A stretch of 64,000 bases of DNA from Galbula dea (taxonomy: Eukaryota > Chordata > Aves > Piciformes > Galbulidae): contig VWZX01005690.1 of the NCBI GenBank assembly GCA_013399015.1, forward strand, positions 1,674,001 through 1,738,000, read 5' to 3'. This document shows, piece by piece, positions 1 through 12,600 of the stretch. The position numbers and the translations under genes are program-made. The number at the start of each line of letters is the position of its first letter. The first letter of the stretch is position 1. The notes beneath the pieces were generated by a model. That model was not told the DNA's origin. It did not search any database and worked only from the letters and a program-made list of their open reading frames with translations.

Positions 1-399
1 GAGCAAACTGTGCTCTTCGTCAGGCTGTGATTCATAAACATGATTGAAGATGCAGCCAATGGCATTTATCCTTCCAGCCAGGGCTTGGGGATTTATGCAA
101 ATACCATTAATGATAATGGGCATCACAAGCTTTAGTAATGATATTTGAGATTGCTGAGAGCACCCAGGGTGCAAGGAGCAGCATGTATTTTACTGGTGAG
201 GTGACTGGGACAGGGGATGGGAAGGGATTTCCGGTGTCTTCAGCAAAACCCAGGTGGGGGCATGGCAAGGAGCTTGCAAAAAGCAAAAAAAGATGAAACC
301 TGAAGAAGAAAACCAAACCAAAGCTGGGGAAGGAGATGGAGTGAGGTGTGTGTGCCCCTGTCCCAGGAGCCTCACTGTCCCTTTGCCCTGCTGACTCAC
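1..399 (-). other. KCNT1: KCNT1 intron, partial, at window edge
   Basis: Follows the donor gtgagt at 399-394. No exon with recognisable KCNT1 sequence and no repeat was seen in it. Confidence 0.7.
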
Positions 400-638
400 C
401 CATGCTGGCAATGATGCTGTGCACAGGCAGGCGGGAAGGGCCATCGTAGGTGCCTCTCCCCGCAAAGCCCTTCTTCTTCTGCTTCTCCTCCTGCTTGAAA
501 ATGAAGGCAGAGTTCTCCTCCTTGGTGATGTTGATGTAGAAGCAGGTGTCAGATGCTGCCATGATGTGCCGCGGGCCAGGGTTCAGCAGGATGCTCTTGT
601 TCTCCTCCCTCCGGATGCCAATCAGGCAGACGCCATAC
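400..638 (-). CDS. KCNT1: KCNT1 exon: end of RCK1 and RCK1-RCK2 linker
   Basis: One base of Lys537, 79 codons (538-616) and one base of a Gly codon. YGVCLIGIRREENK, SILLNPGPRHIMAASD and TCFYINITKEENSAF finish RCK1. IFKQEEKQKKKGF is a strongly basic start of the linker, and SRLPVHSIIASM ends the exon. Acceptor gcacag, donor gtgagt at 399-394. The next exon expected from the family (TVAMDLQ and the disordered linker) is not in the window, so the transcript runs off the left edge. Confidence 0.97.
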
Positions 639-3600
639 CTGTGCCAGGAGCACGATGTGGGCATTCCCAGCTGCAGAAAATCCCTTTTGGGGCTTTGTGT
701 TGGAGCAAAGGACCTCACAACACCCTCCAGCCCCAACCCTGACCCCCAGGGATACAGACTGGCAGATATATCCTGCTCAGTCCTGCCCTCACTTCTTGTG
801 TGCATGGAAGGCAGCGTAGGTGAAGCTCTTCCCCTCGTACTCCATGAAGAACTTGCTGTCGCCCATCCGGATGTGGTAGACCTCATTGCCCGAGCAACGC
901 CCATACATCCGCTGCCACTGCTCCGGAGACTCCTGGCCCTCCCTGCAACGACAGTGCTGGGGTGGGTCTTCCCATTGTGCTGGGATAAGACCCTCACCAT
1001 GGTGCTGGGATGGACTTCCCCTTGTGCCAGGATGGGATCCCCTCATGGTGCCAGGTCAGGACTTGGCGCTAATACAGACCCTGGCACACCAGCCAGTTTC
1101 TGGGGCAGAACCACAGGGAGTGTGGTTCTGCTGCTGAGAGTGCTCATAAGCACTGAAGCTGCCATTTAGACCAACACTGGTGAGATCACAGTGATGCATC
1201 TCCAAGAGCTGCTGGTGTTTGCAGGATTTGGATGAGTTTGTTTTCATTTCTGATCTTTGGTGCCTTTTTATTTAAGGAAGATAACTCTGTGCAGGGGCAG
1301 GCTGGGGCATGCAGAGGCAGGGTGGAGCAGGGAGCAGCAAGCAGAGACAGGCTGGAGCAGGGAGCAGAAGGCAGGGGCAGGGTGAGGCGTGCGGGGGCAG
1401 GGTGGAGCAGGGAGCGGCAGGCAGGGGCAGGGTGGGGTAGGCTGGGGCAGGCAGCACTCACTGTCCGCGGGAGGTGTGGACCAGCAGTGTGATGAGGGTT
1501 GATGTTGCAGGGCAGACACAGTTCAGTGCCAGCATGGCATATTTGCACTCCTCCTCGCAGACAACATGATCTGAAAGGAGAAGGAATCGTCAGGGTTGGG
1601 AGGGGGATGGACGGGTTCCTAGGCCAGTAGTGCCTGAGGGTGCAGTAACTCTGGGGTGGTGTTGAAGGCTGGATGTTTCCTCCTCCTACCAGTCCAGGAG
1701 GGTTTCCACCTGATTAACAGTCTACAAGGAACACCATGAATGGGATTAATGCAGGCAGGAAAAACAGGGATGCAGGCTAGAAACAAGCCTGGTGGACACC
1801 AACCCACTGAGGCCACTGCTGCCACATCCGTGGGGACACATGCCCAAGCACACATGGGACTGCTGTGTCCCCACGCAGCCTAAAGCCAGGTCTCCCCTGG
1901 CCCCAGGCACTTTGCCGCAGGCTTTAGTGTGCATCATGATAAAGGGGCTGACAGTCCTAAAATATCTTTCAGCAACTGGGAGGAGTCTTAGCATCAGGTC
2001 ATGGACTCCTCCAAGATGGAAACACTGCTGTAAACATCTATGATGGCAGGTAAAACAGTTCAGACCAGCAAGGCAAGCAGTGCTGCCCACTGCCACCCAG
2101 CTCCACCAACTCACCAGCAAACTTGACGTGAAACTTGTTCTCAGGCTTTAGGATCTGAACGTAGAGAGGACAGTTTGGAGCAAAATCCTTCACAGCCCAG
2201 GCTCTCAGGATGGTTTGGTGGTCCTAGCCAAGGAGAAAAAGAGCTACTTGTCTGATGGCTTATTTTCCAATACTTCTACATCTAGGATGAACAGGAGAGC
2301 ACCCAACTACTGTGGAGACATAGAGCAAGGGCTCCTCTGGCACCCACCATTAATGGGGAATAACTGCCTTCTCCTGTTCCCCTAAACCCAGCACCAATGT
2401 GTGCATCTTGCCTCTGCAGCAATCACCCCACTCCCTTCTGGACTGAGAAATGAATAATCTTCAACCATGCCCTCCCCCAGGCCTGGCTTACTGCTGCAGT
2501 GCGGTCCACCTCATTTCGGCTGCTGAGAATGAAGCAGGCTTCTCCGTTGTCCATCCTGCAAACAGAGAGCAGTGATCTCATGAACTGTATGAGCCAGCAA
2601 ATCTGGGAATCTGCCTGTACCAGCCAGGGCACTGCCAGTCCCCTCTGAGATCCTAGCAAAGGCATGCAGGGACTCCCATCATCATGCATCTGGGCTGACA
2701 TTACTGGGGACCCTCCTCTGCAGCTCCAAGGCCTGAGGGCAGCTCAGCAGCATGGACCACACAGGACCAGCCTTGCCATGGATGTGTAGCATCCCTCTGC
2801 TCACTTGGCTCTCATGAGGTCCTGGTCCTTCAGCGCAGAGCCCTGGAGGTAGATCACTCTCTGGGACCACAGAGGGATCTGCAGGACCCGCCGCACCTGG
2901 ATATCCATCTCCGTTGGGCAAAGTATCACCACATAGTAATCCTGGAAGAGAAGAGGCTCACGTGGACTGGTCGTCCCACACACATCTGACATAGCGAGCC
3001 CAGGTACAGGGTTTGGTTGCCTGAGCAAATAGCTCCTCTAGGGCTTCTGATATTATTCCTATGTTTGGTACTCCCTGCTCCTACTCCAGGGTCCTGCAAG
3101 GATCTTGGGAAACACATCAGCAGGTTCTCCACCTTGTTCTGCACAGTATAGCAATGCAGGCACAGCCACATGCCCACAGGGAAGTGAAGCCTCTTGCAGT
3201 TACTGCAATGAGGAGGATTTTGAAAGCTTGAATGTTTGGAACCAAGGCTGGGTGATGGTAAGGAAGCACATGTGTGTGTTAGCATGAAACACAAATCTGA
3301 AATGTGCCTGTGACACATCCTGGGTAGCAGGAAAGGCACAGTCATTCGCAAGAGGGTCACTTATTATGTAAGGATACTTCAGTAAGAGCTGGGTAAACCC
3401 CACAGAGGTGAGCAATTGCATGTTCTGTATCTATTTGACATTCTTCATTCAGCAAAGACATCTTTACACTTACAAAAGTTCCTCTGGTTCCTCTTCATGT
3501 GTTCTAACAAGCCTGGCAAGAAATTGGGGTGGATCAAGCAGAGAGAGCTCCACCACAGAGATGGCAAAGTGAGGTCCTAAGATATCACTTGTCACCTCTC

Positions 3601-6600
3601 CTTGGCCAGTGCAGCAGATACACTGATTCTTGGCCACATCCACCACAGCTGAGCAGGGCAGTCACCACCAACAGCAACCTGTCCATGTCCAGAAGGGCTG
3701 CCAGCCTGGGAAGGGCAAGTGTTGGACATGAGAACACTCCTGGTCCTCACCTGCAGACGTGGGTGAGCATAAAACTCGTTGAGGAAGTCCATGAGGAGAT
3801 CAATCTTGAGGGAGCTGACACAAAGCACAACGTGTTTCTCTGTCTGGGCACGGTGCCGGCTGTAGTTGCCTCCTGACTTCTGCCGCTCCATCCAGAGGTA
3901 CACAAGCTCCTCAAACTGCAAATTAAGGCAGAGAGCTGATGACCCCATCGGCAGGGCTGCCTGGATGCATGCTCTGAATCCCTCTCTATCCTTGGCTGCT
4001 CAGGTCTAACCTGGAGTGGCAGCACGACCAGGGCGACGCAAATCATTATCACAACGAGGAGCTGGGAAGGCCAGATCTTTGGTGTCACATCTCCATAGCC
4101 CACGGTGGAAAAGGTGACAATGCAGAAATAGAAGGACTTGAAGAGGGAGAGCTTCTCACCTGCTCTTTCTAAATGCTGGATGCCACAGGTCCTAAAGGGA
4201 GAAAGCACATATCACAACAAGGGCTTCCTGCAGTGCCCACAGTGCCTACTGAAGGCCGAAATCATAGCCCTGCCACATCATCCAAGAAACATGTCCATGG
4301 CCGCAGTGGGCAGGAGGTGCCACCGGCAGGGAGCACTGATGAGCCCCGAAACTGCATTAGTCATTCACATCAGAGGATTGTCTTTATTGCCAAAGACTCA
4401 TGAGCCTAAAAGCTTCATTTCCTGCCTGTTCAGCAACTTAATGGTATTACATGCTTCAAAGCCAGACCAAGGGAGCCAGAGGAAGATTCAAGAAGCCTAA
4501 TTCAAAGCTAAGTGCCCAGTGATGAGAACTGACTCCTTCAGAAAGAGATGCCCTTGGTGGTGGGGAGGGTAAAGGCTCAGTTAATTAGCAGAAGCCCCAG
4601 TGGCCTATTACACAAACGAGCTCAGCAGCCATGGTAACTTGGTGGGGATGAAGATTAAAGTCAGAGCCAGAGAGTGCAATGGGTCCTGGTGGCTGAGCCA
4701 TTGCCCATGTCCAAGCCTGTGTCCTCATGGGAAACAGCAGCACTCAGCCCTGCTCTGACACTTGTGTCCACACTACCCATCTCCCTCTGACAACATCCTC
4801 ATCTTCACATGTGCCCATTAAAAGGTTTCTGTTAAAATCATATGATTAGGGAGGATAATTAGTTTCCAAAATAGGATTTGATCTTCCTAGTGTGCTGGGG
4901 AATGAAGCAAGGCAGGGAGGACCCCAGCACTGGGGGTTGGTGGAGCACAGGGTTCTCCCAAGGCTCCAGCAGATGTGGCTGTGCCCAAGCCAAAGCCCAC
5001 GGACAGGAGTGGAAACCTGGAGCACATTCTTTGCCAAGGATCCCCCAGTTCCAACACTCAGTCTGAGGAACTGGAACTTGTCCCATTATGGAAGGAAGGA
5101 TGCCAAAGATGTGGGAGTTCAATCCAATCAGCAGCCCTGAATAGTTTTCCTTTCCTCAGTGTGCACAAACCTCTCAAGCTGAAAAATCAAGCTAGAAGAC
5201 ATGACTCAAAGGCAGAACCTCCTCTGGCTACTCAAAACACCACGTTACCTCCTGGCAGTACCATTTCACCCTATCTGAGAAGGTCCCACCCCATCTGCCA
5301 CTCCTGTACACCCTGTGAGAGCCCAGCTCTGCCAATGACCCCTGGGGTGTGCAAAGCTGGCTCTCCTGGATGAAGAAGGTGGTTTAGGTAACTGAAGAGC
5401 AACACTCACCCCGTGAAAACAAGACACAGGAGGGTGCAGATCAGAATGAGCACCTGGTTAAACATTGCAGACTGGGTCCTTTGTATAGCTCGGTGCAGGT
5501 CGTTCTGGGAAGAGAGGAGAGGGATCAACAACTTGAGGAGGCTGAAGGCAAGGTTCTCCAAGTACCAACTGCTGTCTTATTGGCTCCAGCAATGCCCCCC
5601 ACTTAGATGAAGGTCAGGCCAGAATCCAGCTCTTGAAAAGGGATGTGCACTTCTAGGAGCAGAGCTGGGCTCTGCTGCTGGGAGAGACAGCTTGAGTGGG
5701 CATGTGGGAATGGCAGGAATATCTCCTCCTGCTGTAATACCATATCCTGGGGACAGCTAGAGGCTACCCCTGTCAATACAGAGCCAATAGAGTCAACATG
5801 GCTCAAGCATCAAAGTGCTCCTGCTCAGGTCCACAGCCTGGCATCACCAGCTGGCAAAGCCTTACCTCCCACCAACCCCAGCACACCTGCACACATGGAA
5901 CACCAGAAACCTGTCCGAGAGCCAGCAGCAGGCAGGGTCCCCTCCCAGCCACCCCACCCTTGGCATCCCCAGGGCAGAGGGTCCCAGGGCAAAAGGCATG
6001 GGATGAATCCAGCCACTCACAATCATGTTCTCCAGTGCATACTTGGCAAGCCAGCAGTTCAGAAACACAGGAATGAACAAATTCCGCAAAGGAGGCCAGA
6101 ATATCTATGGAAGCAAGAGTTACTCGCAGAAAAATCCATGTTCTTTATCAGGAAAAGCTGTAAATGGCCAACCCAAACCCTGCTGGGAAGGGTCCATCTC
6201 CAAACCAAGCACTGATAGCAGCCCCACTCCCCCAGCTGCAGCAGAGCAGCTGGATAGGGAGGATGGTTTTGGGGAGAACAATCCAGAGAAAGTAATCTTG
6301 TTGAAAAATATTGAAGAAAAAAAGAATTTCCTGACAGCTTTAAATACTACTTGGCCATATTTGTATTTTTCTTCATTTCACCACCAAAACTAGAGTACTT
6401 GTTAAACTTAAAGCTGCTTTAAAATGTCACTGGGAAACACTCACTGTGATGATAAATGGCACTGTGTTGATCATCTCCAGGATGAATGAAATGCGAAAAA
6501 TCTGTTCCCAGATGTTCCCCTGAGGAACCAGAAACAAATAATAATTAAATAAGCTTTAAAATGTGCCAAAGGACAATTAAAAAGCTCCCACTCTGCCACA

Positions 6601-9600
6601 GACCCTGCTAAATGAGGGAAGCATGCCAGAGCGATACTCTGGTTTGCCTGTGGGAGAGACGCAGTGCTGGCAGCAGCAGGCACTCTGGAGTGGGGAACAC
6701 CTTCCCAAACTGTTCAGTTCTTTCCACAGCCAGGGGATCTCTCTGTCCACCACTGCTGTTGCTCAAAGCTAGAGGACAACAATGCTTTGTGCAAGGATGG
6801 AGAATGAGAGTGACTGATAGAGATCACTGGCTCTCAAACCCGGTGAGGGATGTAGGGGCTGGGCCTCTTCTGCCAGCTGGCCCAGGGACCTCTAGAAGAT
6901 GCTGTTTGTTAAGGTCACTTTTCTTAGCCATTTTTAAGGGGCTTTGATCCAAAGCAGTCAGCCTGTGCCTCTCTCTGGCTTGGAGCAATGCCTGCTACCT
7001 CTGGAGGCAGCAGACCTCAACACAAGTGGGAGCCATGCTGCTGAGCTTTGCTCCAGTTTCTCAACCTTAAGAAACTTGGCATACCTCAATCTGCTCTCTC
7101 ATAAAAAGAGTGAGCCTTTGTAAAACCAGTCTGAATTTAAAGAAAGGTGGAAAAAGATCTCCCAGGTCTGCTCTGCATAAGGCTAATCCAGCAGCCTGAG
7201 GGGAAATGAGAAAGAAAAACAGCCACAGGCAGCAGACATCACCGAGACAAACGTCCTCTCGGGATGCTTTGGCTTCAGACAGTTCAAGGGAAGAGAAATG
7301 AATTCACTGTAGGGGGTCTGACCCAGGCTGCACATCACTGTCCACCACCAGCTCCATGGCACTTACCTTGTAGCTGAGATAGATGAGCAGCATGGTCTCC
7401 AGAAAGCTGATTAAAGCTATGCTGACCTGCAGAGACAGACAAGCAAAGGCTGCTGAGGCTCCTTTGATCAGAGCTCTGCTGAGCCCTCCCTGACTGCTGC
7501 AACGAGGAGCCCATGAGCATGGCAGAAGAGGGCTTGTTCTTTTGCTTTCCCTGCACCCATTTGGGTGAGAGTCTGACAGCAACAGCCATGCAGGAAGCCC
7601 AGAGCAGAACCTGATGGGTGCTCAACCCTCCTGAAAGTGATTCCCCAAGCATCTGCCCAGCCTGAAAATGCTTCTCCCTGGTACACCTGCATCCAGGAGC
7701 TGAGCCAGCCTCATGATTTCCTCTTCCTACAGCTCATCCTCTCCTATCAGTCCCCTGGGATTTTCACCCAGGGCCATGTGGCTGCTCCTAGCAGAAGCCC
7801 CAGCTCATTTTCTGCTCACCCAGGAGAACCAGTTGCCCCTTGCTGTTGAGGGAAAAGGATGCTGAGAGACCTGCTGGCAGCCGAGCACAAACCTCAGCTC
7901 CTGCTGGGCTCCTGCATGACCATGCCTGAAGTCTGGGCACTCACCTGCACAGCCCACAGTGGCATTTTTCTATCCACCCAGAAGATGTGTGACCTGCAAA
8001 ACAAATTCAGAACATATCTAAACTGTAGCCCAATTAGCAATGCCTTTACCCCCCTCCAAATGCCAACCTGAGGCCACCCTGATGCAAGATCCAATACAGG
8101 ACCCGTACTGGTAATCCTTACTGGACAGTTTGTTCAAGCAGCCTCTGCACTGTGGTGCAGCCACAGCACTTGCTAATTGATCTGACCCCAGGAGGGTCCC
8201 TCAAGTAGCCTTGTGTCCAAGAAATAGCTACAAGCAGCTGCCAGCACCAGCCACATCCCTCACTGTGCCCTAGCAGAGCCAGATGCCAGCACTGGAGCAA
8301 CTCTCAACTCACCAGTTTATCTTCGTGGACTGGTTGAACGTTGTGTAATTCTGCTTCTCGCATTCCCAGCTAGGAGAAGAGAAAGACAAAGAAGGGAAAG
8401 CAGTCAGCAGGGGTGGAGAAAGGAAAAGGGGTGCTGGTATGGGCTCATCAGTGCCCTGATGCTGGAGGATGTCCCCAGAACATGCTCTTGTGGGTCCAAA
8501 CACACACTGGTCCCTATAGCCAAGGCTTTCTACAGGAGCCTATCTCACCCAGGCAGTTTTGAACATTTTATTACTGGAGAATAAGATACATTAGGTACCA
8601 GAGGTGTTGCAGAGCACAGATGCTTGCCAGGCATGGGATTCTCTGGGCTCAGTGCTTGAACACAGGGCTGGGAATTACCAGGTTTCTACCAGTAAAAGCT
8701 TCTGAGCTTTGGCTCCTAGGATAAAGTTAGCTGAGCTCTCAGCAGCCAGACAGGCAGGCAGCTCCGAAGCCAAGATCTCCTCCCGCCTTGATGTGAGGGA
8801 TGCATGCCCACGGGCCACTGTTTATTTTGCCACAACACCTTAAGGAAAATGAACTTCTTTGAAACCTTTCCAGGATATATGTCTGTGTCACACTTCATTC
8901 TCACAAGTTTAAAACTACTTTTGGACCTGTGATGTACTTTGTAGTCTGCAACCTCTGTGGAGAAAATCAAATTGCTAACTCTCCTACCTCTTGAGAAAAA
9001 AAAAAAAGCAACCCACACTGTATGTGAGCTAAACAAAGCAAGGACATATCCAAAATAGGCTTATACTGAAATGCAGAGCAAAGCTAATATCTGTAATCAT
9101 CTCTCACCTCAGGGATCTAGATGCCAAAACATATTTCCTTCCCGAACGCTTCCACAGGATTTAGCAGAAGTGTCTTCAAGGGCATCAGGATTCAGAAAAT
9201 ACTTGCATGGCAATGCAGTGAACTCCTGAGCTCTTGCCTGTGACTGAAGGCCACACTGCACCCCTGACAGTTAGAGCCAGACAGCATTTGGAAATGAAGA
9301 TGACTGAATTTTTCCACCTCTTTTCCCCTTGCAGTGTGCAGGGCCAGCAGATACCCACATGCCTGTCCACGGGGTCTGAGCAGGGAACAAAGCCCACCAG
9401 GACTGGCAAGTTTTGCTAAACTACCAATTCAAACAGCTGGAGTCAGAAAAAACATAGTGAAAAAACCTATCCATTGTGCTTCTTTGTTGCCACCACATCC
9501 ACAGACTCACCACTGCCTAGGGTGGGCAGCCCAGTGGCACTGGCAGCACTCACCAGCCTATGCCCTCCTCCGGGTTGTCGAGCAGGACACGGACGATGTA

Positions 9601-12600
9601 CAGGAGGCAGGTGAGCAGCTTCAGCGAGAAGTTGAAGAGCCGGATCCTCAGACCTGGGACAGAGGGGAGAAAGGTGTAGGCCAGGCAGCACAACCCAGTC
9701 ACCCCAGATGTGCCCCAGACATGCTGGGCACCCTGAGCACCCTATGCACTCCATAGCACAGCCCCTTTGGTTCTCCCCAAGCACCACAGGACCCCAGCGA
9801 GTCCCAGGGGATCTGCAGGAGCCCTAGGGCAGCACCCAAACAATGCTCACACTTTGCCTGGGGCTCTACATGTCCTACCCAGTGTTAGATACTTAAGGAG
9901 ACTAATATAGAAATAAATAATGATGAGTCAGCTCCCTCCTGGCCCCAACAAATGTGAAAGGCAAATGAGGAGCTGCTGGAGTGTATCCCCTTCATAAGCA
10001 GGCAGCTATTAGGAAGCATCAGGCAGGGCCAGGATCCTGCTCACCACACTGCAAAGAGCTTGCAGAAGGAAGGACAGTGAGCAAAAGCTGCTGCTTTATG
10101 TGCTTGCCCTCTCCAGCTAGTTCATTGGGTTATTACTCAAATTACAAGTGAGAAATTCATCACATTTTCATTAAAAACTTCCCTGCGGGCACCTTGCTGT
10201 GCTGCGCTCCAGTGTTTTAACAAGATGAGAGGACAGAGGGGGGGAAAGAAAATGTGAATTTATAAATGAAGGAGCAGGCTCCCTCCAGACAGCTAATAAC
10301 ATCTTGGAGAAAGAAAATAAAAACATCATTAGTCAAGTGGAGGCTAATCTGGCTGGCTGAAGCAGGGGTGGCTAGATCTCAGCCTACTTCAGATGTCCCC
10401 ACAGCCACTGACCTCCTCATGGGCACCAGGAGCATCACCAGCTCCGTAATGGAGACATTTGCTCCTTGACCCTCTCAGGCATCTCCCAACACCTAGCCTG
10501 CTCCCAGGCAATTTGTCCTAGCTGGTTCCCATGCTGTGTTTGTCCCCAGTGATCAAAGCTGGCAGGCACTGTCCTCTGCTCCCTGTGCAACCACGTCCTG
10601 CTAAAACCAAGTCAGCCAACACCCAGCAGAAAGGCCAACGGGCAGCAGCAGCCCTGTGCTGAGCAGCCAGTGCTGGGGACACACGAGAAACAAGTCACCA
10701 GCAGATGGCAATGGCTTCTCGTCCTGTGAGGAAGGACCAGGGCTCTCAAGCTCTGGCAGGGTTTGATTTCTCCCAGTAGATGCCCACTCTGCACATGCAA
10801 CACTCACTCGATCGCTGGTTTTTGATGAAGAAGAGCTTCAGCCGCTCCTTGAAGGTATTTTCATTCACGTAGAACTCGACCTGCACCCTGCAGGGAAAGT
10901 GTCCAGAGGAGCCCATCAGTGGGGTGACAGGCCAGACCTTGAGCCCCCCAGGGGTCTTGTCCCCCCATCCTGACTGGCTGACACCCTCAGAGCAGCCCAC
11001 AGCAGACCTCAGACTCAGCCTTGGGCTCCCAGCCACTCCCACAGTACCAAATCACTGGTACCACCACCCGTGAGCACAAAGACATGGCACATCAACCACC
11101 ACCAAAGCAGCAGATGCAACCTCTGGGGCCAGGTCTGATTTGGGTTGAGGTTTTGGCTTTCACTCACACACAACCAGCTGACATCAGACTTGCAAACTTC
11201 TCTTTTCCCACAGGCTTTGCAATATTCAAAGCCTCTTAGAAAAGCCTTGTAGAAGTCTTCCCCAGCAATGTTTTACCTGTTCCAACCACCTGTGATTGCA
11301 GCAGAGCAGGAGCTGGCAAGGGCAATGTTCCTGGTCTGCCCATGCCCTGGCTCTCCCAGATAGGAGCAACATTCAACATCGAAGTTGTTAAAAAACCAAA
11401 TCCAATCTAAAAGGAGAAACCCTCCCTTGTTGCTAAGAAACCACATTTGGCCATTCCAGAGAAACCCAGGAGCTGCCAACCAACTCCCAACATCACTTGG
11501 CATTTGGAGCCACTGGTAGATTGTGGCATAGGGCACAAGGCAACATGGCAAAGAGCCGCACCCCAAACCAGCAGGGAGGAGCCACAGGTGAGCCTGAAAA
11601 CATCCTGTCCACCACTGTGACCACCATGGGTACATCTTGATCTTCATCTTTAACTGCTCCAGCCTCCATCACTGAACCCCATCTACAGCCCTCCTGCTGG
11701 TCCTCAGGTACCTTGTGGATGCCCATGACCATGCAGACAGGGCAAAGCCTCACCAAGGCTGGAGGTTCCTCCCACAATGTCAGTGGGGGCCTGGGGTCAA
11801 GCATACCTAGGTTAAGGACCAGGCAAACCTGGTCCATGTTCTGCTTATCTGCCATGCAACTCTTATGACTTTATCAACACTTGCAGTCCTTTGCAAACTT
11901 ACTCACACTAGGTGAGGTTATAAATTACACCCCTGCCTGCTAAGAGCAGGTGAAAATGGATTGCTTCCTGCTGCCTCAGCTTTAGACCCTGAGCAAGACA
12001 AAGTCTGATCATTACTGTTCCAACCGATAATGGAGTTAAGTGCAATGAATTTCCCCTCTTTCAATCTATTCAACAAGTCTCTTAAGTAAGTGGTACTATT
12101 ATTACTATTTTTCAAACTCCTTGCAAGAGGTCATCAAGATGTCATTAATCATCAGGTGTATTACTAAGCCAAGGCACAGACCAAGGTGAGCAATTTCCCA
12201 GTGACAGTCATTAAAGTTACCACCCTCTTTTATTGCCCCATGCAGCCCCTGTACAGATGAGGAGCTGGTTCCAGCCAAGCATGCTGCTGGCACAAGTCAC
12301 CCAATCCTGATTTATTGGAAAGCAACTGCTGCTCACTCTGACCACAGAGGGATAAACAAGTACTTACTGAGTGTTAATGCTGAGCTGGGCAGGCAGTAAA
12401 TTGGGAAGGGGTTTTATCAGACTCTTACTGCTCAGGAGTCCCTCATCCTGGTACCCACTGGTACCTGCTGGCATGTCACAGCCAGCCTGACCCCTCATGG
12501 GGAAACCACCTGGTGTGTAGAAAGTATGACACAACCTTCACTGCTCCTCAGGGCTTCTTGGGGAATTCTTTATCATGCAGAAAAATTAGATTTTTAATTA

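Larger units (their letters stand above)
943..10807 (-). other. KCNT1: Introns between the shared KCNT1 exons
   Basis: Intervals over 300 bp: 943-1461 (minisatellite), 1571-2114, 2942-3750, 4192-5409, 5505-6020, 6105-6444, 6520-7366, 7427-7944, 7994-8312, 8370-9553 (poly-A tract near 8996-9007 on the plus strand) and 9654-10807. Apart from the two items noted I recognise no repeat, RNA gene or further exon. All are GT-AG introns, and they are short, which is typical of birds. No CR1 insertion was seen in this first 10.8 kb. Confidence 0.8.

Noticed and set aside
546..1169. 207-codon plus-strand open frame
   Set aside because: Shadow of two KCNT1 exons on the minus strand.
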